From: Lepraria neglecta
Lineage: Eukaryota; Ascomycota; Lecanoromycetes; Lecanorales; Stereocaulaceae
Direction: 5' to 3'
DNA: 64,000 bases
Assembly: GCA_033220425.1 (NCBI GenBank)
Contig: CM065651.1
Span: 806,001-870,000 of the forward strand
The translations under genes were made by a program, and so were the position numbers. Positions 24,711 through 40,457 of the stretch are shown here, in pieces. Positions within the stretch are counted from its first letter, which is position 1. Every line of letters begins with the position of its first letter. The notes under the pieces were generated by a model. That model was not told the DNA's origin. It saw only the letters and a list, made by a program, of their open reading frames with translations, and ran no database searches.

Positions 24711-26609
24711 ATGCGGCCACTCGGGTACGCGTGTTCTAAGCTACGAGCATCCGCCTTACCCTCTGTGCCTTTCCTCCTAACGTCCATCCTCTCAATCCTT
24801 CTACATCCACATTATGCCTGTGCCGCAAATGCAGACACGATAACACATGAAGACCACAACCACCCTCGATTAGAGAATCTCCCTGGACTGTTGGGATTTG
24901 GGAGCGATGGGGGGAGCTATGAGCCCGACTTCATCGGGGCTGACCGGAGTATAATTGGAAGAGCTGGGAATGACGTCCAGGTTCTAGCAAATAATGCTCC
25001 TGGAAGCTTGAACATAAACCAAGGTGACACCAATTTTTGGACCTTTCCCAGCAAGGCTTTATCGGGAAATTTTTCCGCTCAGACACCTGGACTTCCATCG
25101 CCACTACAAGGACAATACAGTCCTCCTACTCCAGTAGATGGTGAAAGAATACTGTACATAAGTCTAACGACATGCATTCAGCCGTCCCCCAAGTCTGCCA
25201 AACCGAACGGTGCTCCGGATCAGCTCAAACTCTATGTTTCGACATCGTCAACCAATCAGAAACCGAATAGTAGTGATGGTGCAGTTGCCGTGCCCGTCGA
25301 CGGAGGATTCGGCTGGCTGAACATCTCAGTGAAGAGCGATGTCTTTATTGGAATTTTTGCACCTTTCAGTGCCGGTTTCTCTGGGTTCTACAACTACCAG
25401 CTTACAGCCTCTATTGACGGGTTTTATGCCTCGTACTATAATGAACGCAATGGCTTCTTTATCGACAGTGACACCAACTCGGCACTTCTTTACACCAACG
25501 ACACTACCTCAGAGAACAATTCTTCGTCATCGGTTTTCAATTCATGGATGAGCGAGCCCCCAGTGTTCAGCATGTTCGTCTACAATCAGGACGACCCACG
25601 CATACTAGGAATTCAGAACTCATATTGCGCCTTAAAGAATTGGGCGCCAGTTCAGAGTCTGGGTGCCACTGGCACTAGTATGACATTGATTGGTGATGGC
25701 CGACCAAAGCAACAGTTCCACGCTACAAATCTAAACGGAAGCTCCTCGTATTATGGAACAACAGTCATCACTGGGAACTCTACAGCTTTGGGCAACGGTG
25801 TGGTCAATGGCGGAGGAACTGTGTGGAACCCTGTAAACTTCACTACCAAATCAGGTGATTTCTTCGTCTATCTCGACTCAAGCCTGTTCCTGACATGTTT
25901 TCCAGACAATAACTGTGCTCTCGTCTTCAACCTCACCTTCTGTACCTCTGTGGCATACGCTGCTCCCTCGAACCCCAAAAATGCAACTTTGTCTCCCATG
26001 CTTGGTGCCAAATATGATGAATACGCCGCTAGCATGTACACGAACTTCAGCCGCTCGCTCGCACAAATCCCCTGCAATACCACCTCTTCAGCCCAGTATT
26101 CACTGGCTAGAAATTGCACCGACTGCGACGCGGCTTACAGGCAATGGCTCTGTGCCGTCAGTATCCCTAGATGCGAGGACTTCTCGAGCAATGCCTCATA
26201 TCTGCAGCCTCGGGCACTCAATCAAACGTTCATCAACGGAACAAATGGCAGTACGAGTTCGAGTAACCCATTGTTCAGCTATACCAACGTATCGAGGAGC
26301 TATTATGGGGGCAGCCGGAATCCTATGATCGACACCGATATCCAACCAGGCCCGTACAAAGAAATTCTACCGTGTAAGGATCTATGCTATGACCTTGTGC
26401 GGAGTTGTCCTGCCGCGCTGCAATTTGGGTGTCCGCTTGAAGGACATGGGATGAATTATTCATATGGGAACCCCTCAGGTCTCGAGTGGTATCCGCCTAC
26501 GTGCAATTCTCCGCTGGGATGGGCGGGTGGAGCAGCTGTTCTGAGGGGAATGGGGTCTCTGGCTGTATCTATGGCTTTTGCCACGGCGTTCGTGATTGTG
26601 ATGATTTAA
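24711..26609 (+). CDS. MID1: Mid1/Ehs1 stretch-activated calcium channel subunit
   Basis: An intronless 632-aa secretory-pathway protein. A hydrophobic leader (about residues 15-38) precedes a long extracellular part with many Asn-X-Ser/Thr sites. The conserved Mid1 cysteine region lies in the last third (CTDCDAAYRQWLCAVSIPRCED, shortened here to its key Cys residues). A second Cys block (CKDLCYDLVRSCP) and a hydrophobic C-terminal end of about 25 residues follow. Mid1 works with Cch1 as a plasma-membrane Ca2+ influx system feeding calcineurin, whose B subunit is also in this window. I start at ATG 24711; upstream in frame there is only GTG. Confidence 0.92.
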   Translation: MRPLGYACSKLRASALPSVPFLLTSILSILLHPHYACAANADTITHEDHNHPRLENLPGLLGFGSDGGSYEPDFIGADRSIIGRAGNDVQVLANNAPGSLNINQGDTNFWTFPSKALSGNFSAQTPGLPSPLQGQYSPPTPVDGERILYISLTTCIQPSPKSAKPNGAPDQLKLYVSTSSTNQKPNSSDGAVAVPVDGGFGWLNISVKSDVFIGIFAPFSAGFSGFYNYQLTASIDGFYASYYNERNGFFIDSDTNSALLYTNDTTSENNSSSSVFNSWMSEPPVFSMFVYNQDDPRILGIQNSYCALKNWAPVQSLGATGTSMTLIGDGRPKQQFHATNLNGSSSYYGTTVITGNSTALGNGVVNGGGTVWNPVNFTTKSGDFFVYLDSSLFLTCFPDNNCALVFNLTFCTSVAYAAPSNPKNATLSPMLGAKYDEYAASMYTNFSRSLAQIPCNTTSSAQYSLARNCTDCDAAYRQWLCAVSIPRCEDFSSNASYLQPRALNQTFINGTNGSTSSSNPLFSYTNVSRSYYGGSRNPMIDTDIQPGPYKEILPCKDLCYDLVRSCPAALQFGCPLEGHGMNYSYGNPSGLEWYPPTCNSPLGWAGGAAVLRGMGSLAVSMAFATAFVIVMI

Positions 26610-26911
26610 AAGGCCAACGATACCAACGCATTGGAGGGGCGTTGGTAAAGGACTAGGCTTGCATACTTTGGCGTTCTTGGGGGGTTGAGATGGGACGAGA
26701 TAACAATTGTGGTAGATCTGTGGTGAAATACATGATTATGAGCCTATATGCAATGGATGTAATAATCTCCAGGACAAACGTCCCAGTGCGCGTAGCATGT
26801 CCAAGAGAGATTTCAAATCTACTTAGCATTTATTCATTACTTTTACGTTAGACCACTAAGTTGTCTTTATGCATATACAGAGCTATGCTTTTCCTTTTTC
26901 ACACCCACATC
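26610..26911. other. Convergent 3' spacer MID1 / MRJP gene
   Basis: 302 bp between two converging stop codons; nothing recognisable apart from AT-rich likely 3' ends. Confidence 0.5.
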
Positions 26912-28189
26912 TCAAGCCCCCAAAACGGTGCTCTTCGTCCCATTATTCGGCAGTTTTGCCCTCAATATCACTCCAGGGTACTGTCTCAGATCAGTCCCGT
27001 TATTCCAATCTGGCTGATATGGCAATTGATTTATGTTGAAATAGATATATCCGTCGAACCCCACATTTGAGCTATCTGGCCAGATAATCCTCGGATCTCG
27101 GACGAAAGCCTCCGCCTGCAAAGTCGTGGTGTTGTAATTGTAGATAGCGTTTTGCTCCGGCATAAGCATGTATACAGCACCATTAGAATCGCCAGAAAAA
27201 CCATTAGCGTTTCCACCGCGCTGACCTAGGTTCTTGACATTATTGGAAGCGCGCTGGGTGGCGAGGGTGTCGTTTGCGGGATTGGCGCGGAGGTATTGTG
27301 TCTCGATGCTGTAGACGTAGTCGCCTGTTAGGGGCGAGTAGTACATCACATCTCCGTATAAGGAGAGTTCGGCACCGTCAAGACCTTCTTGATTGTTGGT
27401 AAGGGGCAGGCCGGGACTGCGTTGGTAGAAGGGTATGCCTTGGTAGGAAGGGACATCTTCGAAGGTGCGGAGGGTGGACGGATGTTGGGTGAGTTGGCGC
27501 CAGGATTCGCCAGTGCCCAGATCGAGCATTATGAACCCGGTGCGGCCTTCGTTGCTGCTGTCGACGATGTAGCAGATTCCTTTGCCGGATGCGGTGACGT
27601 TGGGGCGCATGTCGAAGCGCAGATCGTTCATATAGGAGTCTGGGTAGTGGACTGAAGCGGGGAAGGTGTAGGTTGCTGAGATTGAGTTGTTGGTCAGGTT
27701 GATGGCTACAAGCTTGGGACCTCCTGGCTGGGCGTAGGGCATGGTGAGCATTTCTGTCTCGTTGGTGCTGGGTCTGCCGGTGTCGAGAACCCAGAGGGTG
27801 TCGTCTGGAGCGACATAAAGCGCTTGGACGCTGATGAACGTATTATTTGAGCTGCTTCCAAAGGGTATACCATTGAACGTAGTCGATAGGCCACCTGGAG
27901 GGGTGTTTAATGCCAGATTTGGATAGGGTGTCTCGGCAGTAGTATTCGTGACTTCTCCGAGCGTGTAGGCATATGTTCCTCTTGTGTAGCACACGAAGAT
28001 TCGACCCTGCTTGGATATAGCTAGTCCGATTGGCCATTGATCGTAGTAGTAGTGCACCTCTTCCACTGCTGGGCCTGTCTGACCAGTATCAACGCGAACA
28101 TTGGCACTTGTGAGATTTTGGTATGTGACTGCTTGAGCAGCTGCAAAAGAAGAGAGGCCGCAGAGGGCGAACCAAGTATTGGGCTTCAT
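26912..28189 (-). CDS. Secreted major royal jelly protein (MRJP/yellow) family protein
   Basis: A single exon of 425 aa. A signal peptide (MKPNTWFALCGLSSFAAAQA) precedes a beta-propeller of the MRJP/yellow type: PIGLAISKQGRIFVCY near 55, APDDTLWVLDTG near 130, the YMNDLRFD blade near 190, then GAELSLYGDVMYYSPL and GRIFV-like blades. At least ten N-glycosylation sequons are visible. The family is best known from insects (yellow, royal jelly) but occurs in filamentous fungi and some bacteria. The fungal role is unknown; an extracellular ligand-binding or lactonase-like function is only a guess from the fold. Start and stop are unambiguous. Confidence 0.88.
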   Translation of the reverse strand: MKPNTWFALCGLSSFAAAQAVTYQNLTSANVRVDTGQTGPAVEEVHYYYDQWPIGLAISKQGRIFVCYTRGTYAYTLGEVTNTTAETPYPNLALNTPPGGLSTTFNGIPFGSSSNNTFISVQALYVAPDDTLWVLDTGRPSTNETEMLTMPYAQPGGPKLVAINLTNNSISATYTFPASVHYPDSYMNDLRFDMRPNVTASGKGICYIVDSSNEGRTGFIMLDLGTGESWRQLTQHPSTLRTFEDVPSYQGIPFYQRSPGLPLTNNQEGLDGAELSLYGDVMYYSPLTGDYVYSIETQYLRANPANDTLATQRASNNVKNLGQRGGNANGFSGDSNGAVYMLMPEQNAIYNYNTTTLQAEAFVRDPRIIWPDSSNVGFDGYIYFNINQLPYQPDWNNGTDLRQYPGVILRAKLPNNGTKSTVLGA

Positions 28190-29520
28190 ACTGTTTCAAC
28201 AATACAGTATGTTTACAAGATATGAAATTTTAGGAAATCGCAAATACGAGAAACAGAGCTTCATAATAACGTCTCCCGGCCCTCAGACCGAGTACCTGTT
28301 TATCCTTACATCATTGATGGGGCTCAAGCTTTTCCGGCAGGAACGGCGCGGAGCCGCGTCATGTTACCGGTAGTTTCTGGTCTCGGTCAATTATGTGGTT
28401 CCTAAGATGCGCCATAGCATCTATATGAAGGAAACAAGACAGCTTTGGATCTGGAGGTACGGTAGATGAAGGAACAGAATTGGTAGCGTCTCACGCAATG
28501 ACTAAGCGGCTGCAGCCCTATATCTTGGCTATCTTGGCGGAATCCGTGATGTCTTTTGAGTCTTTTAATAACATTGATATTGAATGTACACGTATCTCGA
28601 AGTCACGAAACCTAATATGTTCGTGATGCGGAGACAAGACTAAGAGTTCTCGAGGACATTTGCAATGCAGACGTCAAGAGAGTGGTGGCGATAAGGGTTC
28701 TTGGATAATGGTTGAATACCTGACTCATTGAAACCAGACTGCAGCAAGCATCAAGACAGTAAGCACCTGTTCCGACATTGGGAACCCTGAGGTTGTTTGC
28801 CTGAGGATCGATCTTGCTTAGAGGAAAGAGAGCCCACATGTCACATGTCGAGGCAGCGGAGATACCCCCGAACTATCACTGCTTCAGGCCATAGGGTCCA
28901 GAAGTTGCTGAGCCTTTCGAGGGAAAGATCTCGCTATGGTGATGCAATGGAAGAAACCAGACGGAAGCAAAAGTTGAACGGGTAAATCCTTCGGAGGAGT
29001 ATCTTATCTTGAGATTTCAGCTGACGCCTGACTAATGAGGCTATTTAAAGCTTGTGTCGATCTTGCCCCCCAAGATGTGAGTTCGTCATCCGGCCTTTTT
29101 CGACATTCCACTCCTCAAGCTAACGTGACTCAACCCTCATTCAGGTTTCACAAGCAAAGTTTTCGACTTAATGGATCGATGACACAGGCCCAATTCTGAA
29201 GCCTAAGAGGTCTACGTCACTTTCTTTCGTCCTTCAAGAACGCCCACGACAAGGCTCTACACTTCTGGAACAAACCATCAGCAAACCCTGCACAAAGGCA
29301 TTGTTGCCTCTTCAAAGGCTTTGTACCCTCGTCGAATACCAACAATCAGCTGCCTTGGCCTACTGCTTTGTTGTGTTATACAGACAAAGGAACGCTCTGA
29401 TACTCAGGACCCGCACTGCCTCTAAGATCACCGAGTGTAACCTTCCAACTCCCAAATCTCAGCACTACCCGCGACCCTTCACAGCCAGCAAAAGCTCCAC
29501 AACATCTCACCAACACCACG
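28190..29520. other. Divergent intergenic region MRJP / CDC34
   Basis: 1.33 kb between two genes transcribed away from each other. The last 420 bp ahead of CDC34 looks like a long C-rich leader. Short frames inside it have no similarity I recognise. Confidence 0.5.
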
Positions 29521-30255
29521 ATGGCCGAACGAATCCTGATGAACGAGTATAAGGCTCTTGCCCAAGAGAAATGGGTGAATGTCGAAGTACGCCCCCACCC
29601 CCTCCCACTATTGCCCCACCTCAACCGACCCACACTAACAACCCTCGAGCTCAAAGAAGATGACATCTTCAACTGGAACGTCGCCCTCATAGTCATAAAC
29701 CCCGACTCCCTCTACTACGGCGGCTACTTCAAAGCCAAAATGACCTTCCCTGAAAACTACCCCTACGCCCCGCCAACCTTCCAGTTCACCCGCCCCCTCT
29801 ACCACCCCAATATCTACGCAGACGGCAAACTCTGTATCTCGATACTCCACGCCCCTGGCGATGACGAGATGTCGGGTGAGTCAGCTGGGGAGCGCTGGTC
29901 TCCTGCTCAACGTGTCGAATCGGTTCTCATCAGCATCATCTCGCTTCTCGACGACGCAGAGTGTTCTTCGCCAGCTAATGTGGACGCTGGGGTTATGCTA
30001 AGGAAGAACTTGGACGGATTCAAGAGGAGGGTGAAGGAGGACGTGGAGAAGAGCAAGGCTGACATTCCGGCGGGGTTTGTAATGCCAACGCACGAGAGTA
30101 CGACGAAGAAGGAGGAGAAGTTCAGTGATGACCGAGATTTCTGGTGCGATTCAGACGAAGAGGATGATTTTGGTGGGTCCGACACGGATGAGGAGATGAC
30201 CGAGGATGGTGATGACGGGTTGCCCGATGATGAGGACCAGGAGGAGGAGGACTAG
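29521..30255 (+). CDS. CDC34: Cdc34-type ubiquitin-conjugating enzyme E2
   Basis: Two exons (29521-29586, 29650-30255) give 223 aa. The UBC fold shows NWNVALIVINPDSLYYGG, the HPNIYADGKLCISIL active-site strand with the catalytic Cys, and the acidic-loop insertion (HAPGDDEMSGES) typical of Cdc34/Ubc7-class E2s. It ends with a very acidic tail of about 60 residues, as in Cdc34, the E2 of SCF ligases. The 63-nt intron has no stop and keeps frame, so a naive reading adds 21 residues. Removing it rejoins VNVE to LKEDDIFNW exactly as in homologues, with CTAAC ahead of the acceptor. Confidence 0.93.
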   Translation: MAERILMNEYKALAQEKWVNVEVRPHPLPLLPHLNRPTLTTLELKEDDIFNWNVALIVINPDSLYYGGYFKAKMTFPENYPYAPPTFQFTRPLYHPNIYADGKLCISILHAPGDDEMSGESAGERWSPAQRVESVLISIISLLDDAECSSPANVDAGVMLRKNLDGFKRRVKEDVEKSKADIPAGFVMPTHESTTKKEEKFSDDRDFWCDSDEEDDFGGSDTDEEMTEDGDDGLPDDEDQEEED

Positions 30256-30697
30256 GGGTCTTGTAGCGTTGCATACGCAGGCGGCGGTCTATTAACTCTC
30301 TAACGCTGCATACAGCGGCATAGCGGACGGTGTTTGCGTGGTGTTGGCTGGCTACTTGCCCGGCCTTGACGAATATTTTAGGGGCTTTCGGATGCTCTAC
30401 ATGCTCACAGACAGTACGAAATATGATAAATCCTTGACGGAGGTTGGCGACAGGTCCCATACATTGTACTTCTTCATGGATATATGCGCTGCATCAACTC
30501 AGATAGTCAGGTAATTGAACATCATACTCAAGTACCACTCGTTCGCTGCCTTTCAAAGATTTATAGGCAAGGGGGTGTACCTCAATGTTCTCTAATGCTA
30601 TGGCAAATATGAATAGTTCAGGCTTTCCAACGGGGACCTGTCACAAGTTTCACCGCTCCACAGGCTTCTCTCTAATCAGGTCCTATAAATTTGGTAC
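30256..30697. other. Convergent 3' spacer CDC34 / CUT12
   Basis: 442 bp between the CDC34 and CUT12 stop codons; nothing recognisable. Confidence 0.5.
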
Positions 30698-32876
30698 TCA
30701 AGCACTCGCCTGACGTTTCTTCTCAGCACTCCTCTTCGCCAACCTCGCCTTCGCTGCAGCTGCCCTATCCGCCGGCAACGCCGAGCCTCTCACTGACCCC
30801 ATAGTGCTTGTCCTACTACCGACTATGTTGGACATGAGACTTGCCGATCGGGCAACAGTCGCTCTCGAAGGTTTAGCATAGGCCAGGTTGGTAGGCCCTG
30901 AGGGTTGAAGCTTTGCAGGACTCGACGAGAAATTGATCATTTTGGGGCGTGGTGAGCTGATGGCGGACTTGTGATTTTCCATGCGCTCTCTAGTCTCCAT
31001 AGCTAGTGCTTTTAGAGGAGAATCGGCCTTGAGATTGATGGGCGAATGATTTGATTTGATGTCAGCTTGTTTTTCTGTGCCAAGATTCTGATCGATCTCT
31101 TTCAGCGTCCGGCGGATATCATATCTTACGCTGGATGGAGGAAGTTGCGTAGTTTCTGGAAAGAGATCCTGACCCATTGCGGCATCGTTGGGGCTGCTGA
31201 GCGTCCAGATATCAGCGGCGGTGTTTTGCGGCTTTCGTTTGCGAGGCGACATGTATGGCTTGGAAACTTGTGCAGCGGACTGAGAATCTTTTGCAGTGTC
31301 CTCATCGATCGTTGCCTTCGGACGCTTTCGATTTTCGCGAAGCCTTCGCGCGCTCGAGTTGACTTCAAGGGCTTGGATCTCAACCACGTCATCTGCGGTT
31401 GAGGCTCGATCTGACGCTCGTAACAGCTTTTGATGTTCAGTCGTAAGCTGAGCGAGCCTCTTCTCGCATTCTTTCCTCGCAGCCTTGTGCTGCTCTTCCC
31501 GCTTCTTTAAGTTTTCCTCTCGTGCCTGCCGTCGCGTCTCGTAGCTCGTCATCTCCTCTTTCACTCTTAACAGGTTACGCTTAAGCGCTTTGTTCTCCCT
31601 TTCAAGCTGCTTCGCATGATCCTCTGCTGCTTTAGAAGTTCTGCGTAAGTCATCAAGCTGAGCTTGCAGATAAAACGTATTTGAAGAAACATCAACCGGA
31701 TCCGGTCGGCTTAGCAGCCCGTGAGATCTCTCATCTTCATTGGATTCTGCTTGGGGGACGTCTTTGTCGCTAGCTTGGCCTTCGCCTGGGTTCTGCTCCT
31801 GTATGGCCACCTTGTATTGATCTGCTTTCTGCTTGTACCGAATGGCCAACGCAGTCTGTTGTGCCAGCTCCCCAACAAGCCTCTGCTGTTCAGTCTCCCC
31901 TTCAGGACCTTGTGACTGAGCAGCGTTCAACTGAGCTGCTAGTTTCGTCACTTTCTTCTCCATCCGCGCAACTCTGGCCAACTCCTTCTCTAATTTTTCG
32001 GCCAAACTCGTGGCCTCAGAGTCTTTCTTAACGGCATATGACTTGACATTCTGGCCGTATCTTAAGATCTGCTTGATTTCGCGACTCGATCGTCTGTGAT
32101 ATTGTTCGTATTCTGTTTTCCAGTGCTGCCCCGATCTTGACCGTGGCTGGTCTAGGTCCACAGTAACATCCGGGGTTTCTTGAATGCTATCCGTTTCAAA
32201 GGCATGAGTAGGCGTCTTCGCACTTTTTGTCGCTCGTGTATCTGACTCAACCGGATTGGTCTTGTTTTCCGACCTTTGCTTTGACAGTTCTATCAGTGTT
32301 TTGGTGAGTTTTGATTGGCGAGGTTGCTCTTTTGAAGGTGCTTCTGACTCCTTTTTGGGTGGTGTGAGAGCTGGATCGATCTGCGAATCCACGTCTTCGA
32401 CCGGAGGCTCCGCTGCTTTCTCTGGCACACTCTCCTCAAGATGCAAGAACGAAACGGTCTTCCGACGAGCAGCCGTAGTACCAGGGGTTAGGAGAATGCC
32501 TTTGGCAGGGGAGGAGAACGGATCGAGCTTAGGTCTAAGCACGGGCGCTTTGGTGGGAGTGTTGTCTTTGTCCATGGCTTTGGTGTCTTCCAGCTGTTCT
32601 GATCGCGCCTGATCCGTAATTGCTTGAGCTTTCTCCAATGCGTGCGCCAAGCGGTTGTGATCTCTCTCGACTGGATGTGGAGTTCCAAAGATTGCGGTCT
32701 TGAAGGCGCGGACTGCGAATAAGGGCGCAGGAGTCTCTGGGGGTTCTTCAATGTATGACTGCCCGTCTTCTGAAATTTTGTGAGCATGAGACGTCGGCCT
32801 GTGTTTTGTGAGTCTCACCTGCTTGGGCATATTGCGCGTCACCAGGTCGCGAGGACCCGGTGAACCAGTCTAGCAT
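30698..32876 (-). CDS. Cut12-like spindle pole body protein
   Basis: Two exons (32819-32876, 30698-32769) give 709 aa starting MLDWFTG. The conserved N-terminal block has PPETPAPLFAVRAFKTAIFGTP. A docking-type motif RKTVSF at about 122-127 fits the protein phosphatase 1 RVxF pattern, and a coiled coil follows (about 235-345 and 370-470). The C-terminus is basic and Ser/Lys-rich. In fission yeast, Cut12 sits on the spindle pole body and its PP1 docking site controls the Plo1/Cdc25 commitment to mitosis. The short first exon matters: without it the reading starts at a spurious MPKQ. The family is recognised from the N-terminal block; transfer of the mitotic role is inference. Confidence 0.75.
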
Positions 32877-33136
32877 TTTAGTTCGCTAGAATTAATAACA
32901 AATGCAACATTCGCCTTTCCTATCACGCGATTGAAGAGTAAAGCATGTATCAGGAATTAAGGTGACCTTGAATCGCATTGTTTACTTTCGATATGATCTG
33001 CGCGGGGATAGGCCCTAGCGCTTGCAGCTTTAGCGCGGCAGCCGCGCCCCAGATTTGTCAAATGATTTAACCAGCACTTTCTCTATCACTGTACTCAATC
33101 GCTCACAAAGTATTCCTGCACCAGCTCTTAGAAAAT
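32877..33136. promoter_or_regulatory. Divergent promoter region CUT12/CWC2
   Basis: 260 bp between start codons facing away from each other; it must drive both genes. A GC-rich block at about 33010-33052 stands out, but I cannot name a factor. Confidence 0.55.
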
Positions 33137-34357
33137 ATGGCAGAAACCGAAACCTCAATAATGCCTTCCACATCAGACCCATCTCCTCCTGAACCTACAT
33201 CCACCGACCTCACAACCATAGACAACACCACAGACATAGAAACCAAAGCCGAAACCCCCAATCCAGACCAAAAGAAAACCAAGAAAATAATACGTAAAAA
33301 GCGACGACCGGCTCATCCACAAGTCGATCCATCCACAATGAAATCCGAGCCACCACCTCAAACCGGCACCATCTTCAATATCTGGTACAACAAATGGTCA
33401 GGCGGCGACCGAGAAGACAAATATCTCTCCAAAACCGCAGCCGCAGGCCGCTGCAATATATCGAAAGATTCAGGATACACAAGAGGCGATAAGGTGGCTG
33501 GTAGCTACTTTTGTCTATTCTTTGCTAAGGGACTATGCCCAAGAGGACAAGAGTGCGAGTACCTGCATCGGCTGCCAGGACTGTTCGATACCTTTAATCC
33601 GAATGTGGACTGTTTTGGACGGGATAAGCATAGTGATTATCGCGACGATATGGGTGGTGTGGGATCTTTCATGCGCCAGAATCGAACGCTGTATGTTGGG
33701 AGGATACACGTCACGGACGACATTGAGGAAGTGGTAGCTCGTCATTTCGCCGAATGGGGCCAGGTTGACCGGATACGAGTGTTAACGGCTAGGGGCGTCG
33801 CCTTCGTCACTTATACGAATGAAGCAAACAGCCAGTTTGCCAAAGAGGCGATGGCGCATCAGAGCTTAGATCATAGTGAGATTCTGAACGTAAGATGGGC
33901 GACTGTGGATCCGAATCCCATGGCGCAGAAAAGGGAAGCGAGGAAGATTGAGGAGCAGGCTGCTGAAGCAGTGAGGAGAGCGTTGCCTGAAGAATTTGTG
34001 AGGGAAATTGAAGGAAGGGACCCAGATGCGAAGAGAAGAAAGAAGATAGAGGGAGGTTTCGGGTTGGAGGGATATGAAGCGCCGGATCAGGTCTGGTACG
34101 CTCGGAGTAGGGAGCTAGAGAGCGGCGAAGGCGGTGAAGGCAACATGATTGAAGGGGAGGAGAGACATCTGATTGAGGATGGACTGGCGGAGCCAGAGGA
34201 AGCTGAGGCAGACAAGGGGATCTTGTCAAGTTCGACTTTGGCGGCTTTGCAAAAGCAGGCATCGAGTAGTGGTGGGCAGATTCGGACAGCAAAGGCGCCA
34301 GCAACGGCACCGGCGGGCCCGTTGGTTGCGTATGGGAGTGATGATGATAGCGAATGA
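33137..34357 (+). CDS. CWC2: Pre-mRNA splicing factor Cwc2
   Basis: A single exon of 406 aa. The basic KKIIRKKRRPA stretch leads to the torus region with FNIWYNKWSGGD, then a CCCH zinc finger (CLFFAKGLCPRGQECEYLH). An RRM follows with RNP2 LYVGRI and RNP1-like GVAFVTYT. Cwc2 belongs to the Prp19-associated (NTC-related) complex and contacts U6 snRNA near the catalytic core of the activated spliceosome. The C-terminal third is a charged helix with a disordered tail. Length and domain order match fungal Cwc2. It converges with GCN2, with 203 bp between stops. Confidence 0.95.
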   Translation: MAETETSIMPSTSDPSPPEPTSTDLTTIDNTTDIETKAETPNPDQKKTKKIIRKKRRPAHPQVDPSTMKSEPPPQTGTIFNIWYNKWSGGDREDKYLSKTAAAGRCNISKDSGYTRGDKVAGSYFCLFFAKGLCPRGQECEYLHRLPGLFDTFNPNVDCFGRDKHSDYRDDMGGVGSFMRQNRTLYVGRIHVTDDIEEVVARHFAEWGQVDRIRVLTARGVAFVTYTNEANSQFAKEAMAHQSLDHSEILNVRWATVDPNPMAQKREARKIEEQAAEAVRRALPEEFVREIEGRDPDAKRRKKIEGGFGLEGYEAPDQVWYARSRELESGEGGEGNMIEGEERHLIEDGLAEPEEAEADKGILSSSTLAALQKQASSSGGQIRTAKAPATAPAGPLVAYGSDDDSE

Positions 34358-34560
34358 GATCAAATATGGGTATTTTATGTACGATACCCCAATTATGCTT
34401 AGACTATACGAAAGGCCAAAATATGCTTTTAACGTGCCTACATCTGTCTGCTCTCGAACTGGCTATGTCATCTTACAAAACGCAGGACAGCCATCAGGGG
34501 TATCTAGCGTCGCTATCATCATGAATCGTAAACATCATTCCTCCTTTCCCAAAATTGAGC

Positions 34561-40079
<5,519 letters not shown>

Positions 40080-40083
<4 letters not shown>

Positions 40084-40159
40084 AGCATTTGATGCCGGTA
40101 ATTGGCCCCTAGCAAAGCTACAGCTGGAGGCCAGCTGCAACTTATAGTTCAAGTTTCAT
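40080..40159 (-). promoter_or_regulatory. Two tiny uORFs in the GCN2 leader
   Basis: A 5-codon uORF (MKLEL, 40142-40159) and a 2-codon uORF (ML, 40080-40088) precede the GCN2 start. The stop of the second uORF overlaps the main start: the TGA is shared between the first and second Met codons of GCN2. Whether the mature leader includes them is unknown. Confidence 0.5.
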
Positions 40160-40457
40160 GGCTAAAATCCTTTGTATTGGTTGGGATTGCAGTCTTACAG
40201 ACAGCAACACTCACAGGAAGTTGGCTGGCCTTGGAGAGAATATTCAGCTTTGTTCAGTGAATTCTGCGGGTGACTCAGACTCGATAACGGCGCTTCATTG
40301 GTCGAAGCGCTCGGAGCGCCCAGGCTAATCCCTGACGCTAATCATATTGCATAGCATTTTGCCTCTGGTTTCTAGATTCTGCAACTACAAATAGAAAAAC
40401 GTTCACACTTTATACATACTTCACCACCTGGTGTTACTGGGAAATTGAGTATTCACC
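40160..40457. promoter_or_regulatory. Divergent promoter region GCN2/RBG1
   Basis: About 300 bp upstream of two diverging translation-related genes. No named site was identified. Confidence 0.5.

Noticed and set aside
32828-32842. CUT12 start within the MTRNMPKQ reading
   Set aside because: This is read-through of the first intron; the spliced start MLDWFTG joins correctly to the conserved PPETPAP block.
40084-40152. In-frame N-terminal extension of GCN2 upstream of the Met-Met start
   Set aside because: It begins at a non-ATG codon and the residues have no RWD-family similarity; ATG 40083 fits homologues.
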